Assembly: GCA_030606525.1 (NCBI GenBank)
Contig: JAUWGG010000017.1
Location: 1 to 10,638 of the forward strand
Reading direction: 5' to 3'
DNA: 10,638 bases
Source: Methanobacteriota archaeon
GTDB lineage: Archaea > Thermoplasmatota > Thermoplasmata > JAUWGG01
Numbering within the stretch: position 1 is the first letter of the stretch; each line of letters opens with the position of its first letter. The position numbers and the translations under genes were made by a program. Below, in pieces: positions 1 to 5,526 of the stretch. The notes beneath the pieces were generated by a model. That model had not been told where the DNA came from. It ran no database searches and was given only the letters and a program-made list of their open reading frames with translations.

Positions 1-315
1 CCTTTTCAGTTAGTGAATATTCCACTTGAGAGGGTATCTCCGCATATGATCTTCTCTTAAGTATGCCTTCTTCACACAGTTCACTGAAACGATCTGTAAT
101 AGTTTTCGGACTCCCACCTATCTCATTAACTATCTTGTTGAATCGTGCAACATCATTTTCCATTATCACTCTTAGAACATTCAATGTGTACTTCCTACCG
201 ATCATGGATAGTAATTTCCGATAGAAACAGGAATTAGAACATGCAGCAGTTCCCTTACTTAGGCAGTGGTCATAGAAATCTTTTTTTTCTTATTGGTATT
301 TTCCATTATATCCAT
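1..315 (-). CDS. HxlR-family winged-helix transcriptional regulator, 3'-partial, with an apparent frameshift
   Basis: This gene reads leftward and its C-terminus lies beyond the window. From the ATG at 205 it gives MIGRKYTLNVLRVI, then ARFNKIVNEIGGSPKTITDRF, a recognition-helix region, and ends with IPSQVEYSLTEK. This is the HxlR pattern: an IG-K-TL start, an RFN strand, the 'P..VEYSLTE' wing. The frame stays open upstream through NSCFYRKLLS, which carries the family's N-terminal cysteine, but has no start codon before a stop at 290-292. A second frame beginning at ATG 315 (or 306) reads MDIMENTNKKK and meets the first at a run of eight A on the coding strand (281-288). One extra A would join them into a normal HxlR protein. 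This could be a sequencing error, a pseudogene or transcriptional slippage. A TATA box at 337-344 lies 25 bp upstream of ATG 315. The gene is divergent from an ABC exporter, which it plausibly regulates; that is inference from position. Confidence 0.75.
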
Positions 316-320
316 CCTTT

Positions 321-384
321 ACTTCACTCTATGAAGTTTAAATACTTCAAAAGTTATTTCAGAATTGAAATACTTAAATTTATC
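321..384. promoter_or_regulatory. Divergent promoter and putative operator between the HxlR regulator and the ABC exporter
   Basis: TTTAAATA at 337-344 is a good archaeal TATA box in either direction. It sits inside a perfect inverted repeat, TGAAGT-N6-ACTTCA (332-349). A third half-site, ACTTCA, lies at 321-326, so half-sites begin at 321, 332 and 344, about one helical turn apart. A second inverted repeat, ATTTCA-N4-TGAAAT, is at 356-371. AAATACTT occurs twice, at 340-347 and 368-375. A second TATA-like box (CTTAAATTTAT, 373-383) faces the exporter and would start transcription near 403. Symmetric half-sites over both promoters suit a dimeric winged-helix regulator that controls itself and the exporter. 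That role is inferred; the repeats are seen directly. Confidence 0.6.
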
Positions 385-402
385 CGTAATGAGGTGATTA
401 CC

Positions 403-474
403 ATGTGTAAAATAAAGGAACTGTGGGAAGAAAATGTATGCGATAGCGATCAAAAATCTAACCAAGCAATTTAA
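403..474 (+). CDS. Possible 23-codon leader ORF overlapping the ABC ATPase start
   Basis: The best ribosome-binding sequence upstream of the exporter, GAGGTGATT at 391-399, is followed three bases later by ATG 403, not by the ATPase start at 434. ATG 403 opens a frame encoding MCKIKELWEENV and about ten more residues, stopping at 472-474, inside the ATPase gene in the other frame. The ATPase ATG has only a weak GGGAAG upstream. Ribosomes ending at 474 could reinitiate at 434, which would couple the two. Alternatively, the short ORF is the true N-terminus of the ATPase with a frame error, but the ATPase already has a normal family N-terminus at 434. Its product resembles nothing I know. Confidence 0.35.
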   Translation: MCKIKELWEENVCDSDQKSNQAI

Positions 475-1357
475 TGGTTTTACAGCAGTGGATAACATTT
501 CGTTCATTGTAAAAAGCGGAGAACTATTCGGTCTTCTCGGTCCAAATGGTGCTGGCAAAACAACAACGATAAGGATGCTTACAGGAATTCTTAAACCTAC
601 GAGCGGCACCGCCCGAATAGGAGAATATGACATTCAAAGGAATCCAATAGAAGCTAAGCAGTTGATGGGAATTGTTCCTGAGATGGCCAATGCATATCTT
701 GACCTTTCCGCTATTAAAAATCTGCTGCTCATTGGAGAGCTGTACGGGATACAAAAAAAGAAGAGAATAGAAAAGGCAGAGAACTTGTTGAAGTTATTCG
801 GACTTCATGGAAAAAGGCATCAAAGAGTAAAAACATTTTCCAAAGGGATGAAGCAGAGGTTGATCGTAGCCATGGGTTTAATGAACGATCTAAAGTTGCT
901 ATTCTTAGATGAACCCACCGCTGGGCTGGATGTAGAAAGTGTGAGATTAATTAGAAAGCTTATAAGAGAATTTAACGACAAAGGAATAACCGTTGTTTTA
1001 ACAACTCACAACATTGAGGAAGCTAACCAGCTTTGCGAGAGAGTGGCGATCATGAATCACGGTAAAATTGTAGCTATTGATAGACCTGAAAAATTGAAAC
1101 GCACCATTCAAAGTACCGCTTCAATTGAGGTAGCATTTAATGAAAATGTGAAAGCAGAAGAACTTTTATTTGACGGGGTAACAGAGGTTAAAAAAGTGGG
1201 AGATAAATTGAGGTTATATACTGAAAAACCAGAAGAAATTATTCCAACGCTTGTTGAATATTCCCAATCTTCAAACTATAAAATACTATCCCTTAATACC
1301 TTGGCACCCAACCTTGAAGACGTATTTGTGAAATTGACTAGAGGAGGAGAGAAATGA
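434..1357 (+). CDS. ABC-2 type exporter, ATP-binding subunit
   Basis: This 307-residue protein is the ATPase of an ABC exporter of the drug/polyketide (DrrA/CcmA/NatA-like) type. It would hydrolyse ATP on the cytoplasmic face to drive the membrane partner encoded next. It has Walker A GPNGAGKTT at residues 36-44, an ABC signature FSKGMKQRL at 135-143 (usual form LSGGMKQRL), Walker B LLFLDEP at 155-161, D-loop GLD at 164-166 and switch histidine H192 in TTHN. The Q-loop reads GIVPEM near 79-84, with glutamate where glutamine is usual. About 100 residues after the nucleotide-binding domain form the C-terminal accessory domain typical of this group, including NLEDVFVKLT at the end. The stop overlaps the permease start (ATGA, 1354-1357), so the pair is translationally coupled. 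The substrate cannot be read from sequence. The HxlR-type neighbour suggests inducible expression. Confidence 0.93.
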   Translation: MYAIAIKNLTKQFNGFTAVDNISFIVKSGELFGLLGPNGAGKTTTIRMLTGILKPTSGTARIGEYDIQRNPIEAKQLMGIVPEMANAYLDLSAIKNLLLIGELYGIQKKKRIEKAENLLKLFGLHGKRHQRVKTFSKGMKQRLIVAMGLMNDLKLLFLDEPTAGLDVESVRLIRKLIREFNDKGITVVLTTHNIEEANQLCERVAIMNHGKIVAIDRPEKLKRTIQSTASIEVAFNENVKAEELLFDGVTEVKKVGDKLRLYTEKPEEIIPTLVEYSQSSNYKILSLNTLAPNLEDVFVKLTRGGEK

Positions 1358-2094
1358 ATATTTTTGAGCAATTAAGGAGGTCATTTGCTGTTACCAAAAA
1401 GGACCTATCTGTTTTTTATTTAAAAGGACCGGTGGTGATCTCCGGTCTGCTTATACCTTTCTTTTTATTCGTCGCTTTTATCTTTGGAAAAAAATTCTCT
1501 ATAAGTTTCTTAATCCCCGGTCTGTTTGGAATGGCGCTCTTTTTCACAGTCTCGTCAATAGGTCCAGTGATAGCGCCTTGGGAGACGCGGATGAGAACGT
1601 TTGAGAGGTTGGTCTCAACACCAATCGCATTATGGGCTGTCATTTTAGGGGATATAACAGCTTCTTTTTTATTTGGTCTCTTCATAACTTCTATTATTTT
1701 TTTAGTCAGCATCATCCTGTTGGGACTAGAGATAATAAGTTTAAGTCTAATTGTTGGCACTATTTTAGCAGCCTTTTGCTTTTCCTCTCTGGGACTGCTG
1801 ATCTCAGCACCACCCACGGATAATCCTTCAAACATAATGATGTTGTCAAGTTTGATCAAATTTCCTTTGATTTTCATAAGTGGAATATTCGTTCCGATCA
1901 GCGAGATGGGCAGCTGGAAGATCATTTCCTATTTGTCTCCTTTAACCTATTATACCGATTTGGCTAGATATTCAGTGCAGGGTACAAGTCATTTTAGTCC
2001 TGCTGTTGATCTATTAGCCATTCTAGGATTTGGTGTCTTATTTTTTATCATTGCGGTAAAATGGCATAAAAAAAGCTTAGATAAAAGGTTTTAG
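1354..2094 (+). CDS. ABC-2 type exporter, membrane permease subunit
   Basis: This is a 246-residue integral membrane protein with about six hydrophobic segments (roughly residues 27-45, 50-72, 95-118, 128-151, 168-187 and 216-236), as expected for an ABC-2 transporter half. The family loop after segment two is present: WETRMRTFERLVSTPI at 76-91, with the conserved E and the ERL..TP motif. So is the late ISYLSPLTYYTDLARY stretch at 191-206. A GAGGAGGAG ribosome site just before the ATG and the ATGA overlap with the ATPase gene show they are one operon. Two copies of this subunit with two ATPases would form the usual exporter. The cargo is unknown. No convincing terminator follows; the next gene has its own promoter within 45 bp. 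Confidence 0.9.
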   Translation: MNIFEQLRRSFAVTKKDLSVFYLKGPVVISGLLIPFFLFVAFIFGKKFSISFLIPGLFGMALFFTVSSIGPVIAPWETRMRTFERLVSTPIALWAVILGDITASFLFGLFITSIIFLVSIILLGLEIISLSLIVGTILAAFCFSSLGLLISAPPTDNPSNIMMLSSLIKFPLIFISGIFVPISEMGSWKIISYLSPLTYYTDLARYSVQGTSHFSPAVDLLAILGFGVLFFIIAVKWHKKSLDKRF

Positions 2095-2108
2095 AGGTTT
2101 TACAAAAG

Positions 2109-2116
2109 TATAAATT
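2109..2116 (+). promoter_or_regulatory. TATA box of the coaBC operon (leaderless start)
   Basis: TATAAATT has its centre 25-26 bp upstream of the ATG at 2138. No Shine-Dalgarno sequence precedes that ATG. Both facts point to a transcript that begins at or next to the start codon. Confidence 0.65.
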
Positions 2117-2137
2117 ACAGTAAAAAGATAAGCATGC

Positions 2138-3334
2138 ATGCATCCTTCAGATGAATTGCGCTTTACCAAGAGCAGAAAACTAGAAGGCAAGAAGATAGTT
2201 CTTGGTGTGACTGGCAGCATTGCAGCCGTTGAGACGGTCAAATTGTGCAGAGAATTGATAAGGCATGGCGCTGATCTTTATCCAGTAATGAGTGAGAGCG
2301 CACAAGAAATAATTCACTCTAATGCCTTACAATTTGCATCTGGACACGACCCCGTCATAAAGATCAATGGCGGAGTGCAACATGTTAGTCTGTGCGGCAA
2401 TGTAGCTGATAGAGCAGATCTACTGTTGATAGCACCTTGCACAGCCAATACGATATCAAAGATTGCATGCGGTATAGATGACACATCTGTCACGACTTTT
2501 GCAACTACTGCTTTGGGTTCAAACATACCGATCATGATCGCACCAGCGATGCACAGTTCGATGTATAACCATTTGATAATTAAGGAGAATATCAAAAAAT
2601 TGGAGAATATAGGTGTTGAGTTCATTGGACCGATCTTTCTCGAGAAAAAAGCGAAGATAGCGGATATCGAAAAAATCACTGCTCGTGTAATAAGAAGAAT
2701 CGGAAAGCAGGATTTTGCTAATAAAAAGGTACTGATCATCAGCGGTTCAACTGAAGAATCAATAGACGATGTTCGATTGATCACAAATCGCAGTTCTGGG
2801 AGAATTGGCATAGAATTGGCTAAATCTGCTTTTGAACGCGGTGCCGATGTCCAATTATGGATGGGACGAAGTACTGAGAACATACCATCGTATATCTCAT
2901 CTGAAAGGTTTGGATGCGCAGGAGATCTATCTAAGATGGTCAACAAGATGGATCATGATATCGTTATAGTACCAGCAGCTATTTCCGATTATACGATCAA
3001 AAAGGAGGAAGGAAAGATATCTTCAAAAAACCTAGTACTTAATTTAAAAAAAGCACCAAAGATAATAGAATCAATCAGAAAAAGATCGAATTGCTATCTG
3101 GTGGGATTTAAAGCCGAATCCAGTTTATCAAAAGATAAGCTCATAGAGAGAGCATACAGTCGATTGAAAGATGTTCCTATGGATCTGATAGTTGCAAATG
3201 ATGTTAAAGACGTATCCATCGATAAAAATCATGTGTTTATCATCGATAAAAATAAGGAAATGATCGAGGTAGATGATACTAAATCAATAATTGCAGAAAA
3301 GATCCTCGATAAGATTTCCAAAGAAATAAGGTAG
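2138..3334 (+). CDS. coaBC: Bifunctional phosphopantothenoylcysteine decarboxylase / phosphopantothenate-cysteine ligase
   Basis: CoaBC performs two successive steps of coenzyme A synthesis. The C-terminal CoaB domain joins 4'-phosphopantothenate to cysteine using CTP, and the N-terminal CoaC flavoprotein domain decarboxylates the product to 4'-phosphopantetheine. At 398 residues the length is normal. CoaC has VLGVTGSIAA at 21-30, the catalytic-type histidine H82 in QHVSL, APCTAN at 99-104 with N104, and a PAMHSSMY motif in which histidine replaces the Asn of bacterial PxMNxxMW. The substrate clamp reads EKKAKIADIE and lacks the cysteine of the bacterial enzyme. CoaB shows ISGSTEESIDDVRLITNRSS, a GRIGIELA helix, PAAISDYT, LVGFKAES and LIVANDV. 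ATG 2138 is chosen for its MHPSD start and promoter spacing. The pantoate kinase gene follows after 6 bp, so the pair forms a CoA operon. Confidence 0.95.
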   Translation: MHPSDELRFTKSRKLEGKKIVLGVTGSIAAVETVKLCRELIRHGADLYPVMSESAQEIIHSNALQFASGHDPVIKINGGVQHVSLCGNVADRADLLLIAPCTANTISKIACGIDDTSVTTFATTALGSNIPIMIAPAMHSSMYNHLIIKENIKKLENIGVEFIGPIFLEKKAKIADIEKITARVIRRIGKQDFANKKVLIISGSTEESIDDVRLITNRSSGRIGIELAKSAFERGADVQLWMGRSTENIPSYISSERFGCAGDLSKMVNKMDHDIVIVPAAISDYTIKKEEGKISSKNLVLNLKKAPKIIESIRKRSNCYLVGFKAESSLSKDKLIERAYSRLKDVPMDLIVANDVKDVSIDKNHVFIIDKNKEMIEVDDTKSIIAEKILDKISKEIR

Positions 3335-3340
3335 TGTTGA

Positions 3341-4210
3341 ATGAAAGGTAAAGCATTTTGCCCGGGTCATGCAACAGGTTTCTTTGAGATATGTGATGAT
3401 TTTAATGATTTTAAAAAAATAGGTTCAAGGGGCGCTGGTATCTGTTTATCGAAAGGTGTGATTTCCATGGTTGATATAACGCCATCGAATAGACAAAAGA
3501 TAACGATCTATCTAAATGATGAGGAGAAAAAAGCGGATGTAAGTGAACTTGCAGTAAAGAAAATCGTGGGCAATAAGAAATACGATATAATCGTTCACAG
3601 CGAAATTCAACTCCCCATAGGTCAAGGTTTTGGAATGAGCGGCGCTGGTGCATTAAGCACAAGTTTAGCTTTAATGAGCGCTTTAGGTGAAATAGATCGA
3701 GATGAAGCTGTTGAAACTGCTCATTTTAGCGAGGTAGAATCATCAACTGGTTTAGGTGATGTTGCAGCACAATCAGTGGGCGGTCTAATCATTAGAGAGA
3801 AAGCTGGTATAGCGCCATATGGCATAGTGAACAAGATCTTTTGTGAAAAAGAAGTAGTAATATGTGTCATCGGCGCGCCTATCAAAACTAAAACAATATT
3901 GAGAAATGAGAGATATAAAAAGCTGATCAATAGATACGGTTCAAAATGCGTCGATGAAATGATCAAAAAACCTGATTTGGAGAATTTCTTTGATCTATCT
4001 TTAAAGTTCGCACAAAAAACAGGATTGATGACAAAGGAGCTGCGCAAAGCGATCGAAGCTGCACAGAGACATGGAAAAGCTACTATGGCGATGCTCGGTA
4101 ATTCCATATTTGCGATCGGTGATACAAAGAAATTGATAGATGTGCTTGAGAATTTCGGAAAAATCTATGTGTGCGAAGTGGACAATGAAGGTGCAAGGGT
4201 TATCGAATAG
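3341..4210 (+). CDS. Pantoate kinase (GHMP family)
   Basis: Archaeal pantoate kinase phosphorylates pantoate with ATP to 4-phosphopantoate. Phosphopantothenate synthetase then joins that to beta-alanine, replacing the bacterial order of pantothenate synthetase followed by pantothenate kinase. The 289-residue length fits the family. Diagnostic stretches are KAFCPGHATGFFEI near the start, GSRGAGICLSKGV at 28-40, the GHMP phosphate loop PIGQGFGMSGAGALS at 92-106, ESSTGLGDVAAQSVGG at 133-148, and the third GHMP motif MAMLGNSIFAIG at 249-260. It lies 6 bp after coaBC, with AAGG/GGTAG across the junction as a possible ribosome site. Its product feeds, via one missing step, into the CoaBC reaction. 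The synthetase gene is not in this window. Confidence 0.93.
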   Translation: MKGKAFCPGHATGFFEICDDFNDFKKIGSRGAGICLSKGVISMVDITPSNRQKITIYLNDEEKKADVSELAVKKIVGNKKYDIIVHSEIQLPIGQGFGMSGAGALSTSLALMSALGEIDRDEAVETAHFSEVESSTGLGDVAAQSVGGLIIREKAGIAPYGIVNKIFCEKEVVICVIGAPIKTKTILRNERYKKLINRYGSKCVDEMIKKPDLENFFDLSLKFAQKTGLMTKELRKAIEAAQRHGKATMAMLGNSIFAIGDTKKLIDVLENFGKIYVCEVDNEGARVIE

Positions 4211-4457
4211 AATCAGTTCATATCTTGGGCATACCACCAATATATAGTCTTCTTCACTTATTCCAGATAGACAACTGCCATAACTACATCTGCCCACACT
4301 AAGAAAAAAATTAAAAAAATTAGGAAAAAGTACAGAAATAGACTTCCGTCTAGAAAGAAAAACCCTATTGAACTCTATGAACCTTTCCCCCCCAACCAAA
4401 AATCCCAATCGTGTGTTGGAATCAGGTGGAGTTTTATCCCATTAATGTAATAGAATC
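4211..4457. other. Gene-poor spacer between convergent transcription units
   Basis: The rightward CoA operon ends at 4210 and leftward transcription from the right arrives here. I see no intact gene in 247 bp, only A-rich and T-rich tracts, a C7 run near 4387-4393 and the leftward terminator-like element listed separately. No tRNA-like fold or repeat array was recognised. No T-rich terminator for the CoA operon is visible on the plus strand. Confidence 0.6.
4304..4352 (-). terminator. Leftward terminator: hairpin followed by T tracts
   Basis: Read on the minus strand, a short hairpin (TAGAC-N4-GTCTA, 4339-4352) is followed by T5 (4325-4329), T7 (4313-4319) and T7 (4304-4310). Archaeal RNA polymerase stops at runs of T in the coding strand, so this would end transcription arriving from the membrane protein/DUF357 genes before it runs into pantoate kinase. 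The stem is only 5 bp, so the T tracts are the stronger evidence. Confidence 0.55.
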
Positions 4458-4612
4458 TTATTCTGTAGTATCTACGAGTTCTGCATGTGGAGCGTTTCTC
4501 TTAATCGACTCTATTCCATTCTTACATCCAGATTTTGACTCGTAAGCTTCGCCTACTGCTATTACTATCGCAAATAAATATATCTTGTGTTCCTTTCTCA
4601 AACGATTACCAT
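4458..4612 (-). pseudogene. Broken YegP/DUF1508-like small gene
   Basis: The last third is clear. Ending at TAA (4458-4460), the frame reads IAVGEAYESKSGCKNGIE, then SIKRNAPHAELVDTTE. This matches the second half of a DUF1508 (YegP) unit, usually 'IA.SEGY.sKaaceNGIeSVkrNAPdAevvD'. That frame has no good ATG; a TTG at 4601 gives only 47 residues with an atypical front. A different frame starting at ATG 4612 reads MVIV, a TGA stop, then ERNTRYIYLR, which resembles the missing first strand (GxYRFRL). One added base after the CGA codon would join it to the good half and give about 52 codons, the usual unit length. One stop and one frameshift therefore suggest a decayed gene. It begins just after the DUF357 stop, so it was probably the tail of that operon. 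The N-terminal assignment is weak; the C-terminal one is good. Confidence 0.6.
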
Positions 4613-4620
4613 TGAACCTT

Positions 4621-4923
4621 CTATTCCGCTAATGTGAACAACTGCTCATCCCCGCCAACATCGAATAGTCCTAAACGAGCGCCAGCATCCAGCCATCCGT
4701 GCGCATAATTTACGCAGGCAAAAGCGTTTACAAAGTTCTCATTTTTATAGAAATGTTCTGCATCGTCGTAATACGACTTCGCCATGTTCAAAAAGTCAAG
4801 GGCGATCTTTCTGGCATAGGATCTCTCTGGTGCAGTGATCTTTATTTTTTTAAGTGCCTTCTTCGTTGTTTCCAAATATTTTTTTACCTTTGGGGGAGTC
4901 AATATTTTCTTTGATGTATCCAA
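4621..4923 (-). CDS. DUF357 family protein
   Basis: This is a 100-residue, probably cytoplasmic helical protein of the archaeal DUF357 family, whose function is unknown to me. The hallmark is VNYAHGWLDAGARLGLFD at residues 71-88. It is preceded by a helix with DFLNMAKSYYDDAEHFYKNENFVNAFA features, the helical-hairpin look of HEPN/TPR-like small proteins, and followed by the usual short acidic tail. The N-terminus is lysine-rich. There is no ATG; the start is taken as TTG 4923, two bases after a GGTGATT ribosome site that overlaps the last codons of the upstream gene. The TTG directly follows that gene's TGA, so the two are almost certainly co-transcribed and translationally coupled. Confidence 0.85.
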   Translation of the reverse strand: MDTSKKILTPPKVKKYLETTKKALKKIKITAPERSYARKIALDFLNMAKSYYDDAEHFYKNENFVNAFACVNYAHGWLDAGARLGLFDVGGDEQLFTLAE

Positions 4924-5472
4924 TCAATCACCTTTTTTATTCTCTTTTAGTTCTTTCATTATATCATAGATGCTGAATCCCGAAGACATGATCGCTTTCC
5001 TCTTTTTCTCACTTCCCACCTGTTCAATTAAGAGATAGAGATAAATGCCGCCCAACGCTAAGTAATTTCCTACAAAGATCCAAACATTTGTCCACGGTAT
5101 CCCGCTTATGCCATAATTGGAAATCGGATATATGAATCGAGTGGCAAAGAAACCGTCATGAACAGGAATGTCTATGATGATGTGCAGGAACCATCCCAAC
5201 AAAGCTGGTAGATATTCTTTAGCCCATATAAAAAGGATTAGAGCAACTATTCCCAAGGCAACAAAACTGTGCAGGAGAAAATATGGGATGAATAGGTAGT
5301 GTGGTACTGAAGAAAGAGCTTCTTCATAGGGCAGAGGTGTGGCGAAAAGCACATGCAGAATTATGGGTAAAAAACCTACATCAGGAAAAATACCGAAAAA
5401 TATACCCAGCTCAGCCCATTTTTTTTTTCTGAATAGTGCATTCGCCCAGAGAGCATGTGAAATTACATCCAT
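4924..5472 (-). CDS. Integral membrane protein, YdjM/DUF457-like putative metal-dependent hydrolase
   Basis: This 182-residue protein has about four or five hydrophobic segments (roughly residues 22-45, 58-84, 88-104, 128-148) and a charged C-terminal tail of about 30 residues. Histidine and aspartate positions recall the YdjM/DUF457 membrane hydrolase group: SHALWANALF with H6, GIFPDVGFLP with P30-D31, LLHSF with H68 and GWFLHIIIDIPVHDG with H97, D101, H105 and D106. In the family these are proposed to bind metal; activity here is inferred. The coding strand has an A10 run at residues 15-18 (5419-5428), a possible slippage site. No Shine-Dalgarno sequence precedes ATG 5472; a weak TATA-like AAAAATTATTG lies at 5504-5514. 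The next gene starts in the base after this stop. A plain uncharacterised membrane protein is the fallback call. Confidence 0.75.
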   Translation of the reverse strand: MDVISHALWANALFRKKKWAELGIFFGIFPDVGFLPIILHVLFATPLPYEEALSSVPHYLFIPYFLLHSFVALGIVALILFIWAKEYLPALLGWFLHIIIDIPVHDGFFATRFIYPISNYGISGIPWTNVWIFVGNYLALGGIYLYLLIEQVGSEKKRKAIMSSGFSIYDIMKELKENKKGD

Positions 5473-5526
5473 CGTTTCATTTAGGTAGATTCATGACAAC
5501 ATACAATAATTTTTCGTTGTGCGAAT

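Noticed and set aside
1416..1925. Long open frame on the minus strand opposite the ABC permease
   Set aside because: It is the antisense shadow of a hydrophobic coding region; it has no family match or ribosome site, and the permease is clearly the real gene.
4211..4300. Minus-strand stretch reading CSYGSCLSGISEEDY followed by ILVVCPRYELI, with paired cysteines and a coding look
   Set aside because: The frame has no stop before running deep into the pantoate kinase gene on the other strand, has no ribosome site, and lies beyond the leftward terminator-like T tracts. It could be a relic, but I cannot support it.
4211..4620. A structured RNA gene, CRISPR array or mobile element in the gene-poor gap
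   Set aside because: I found no repeated units, no cloverleaf and no terminal inverted repeats with a transposase; only the hairpin, T tracts and the broken DUF1508-like gene are visible.
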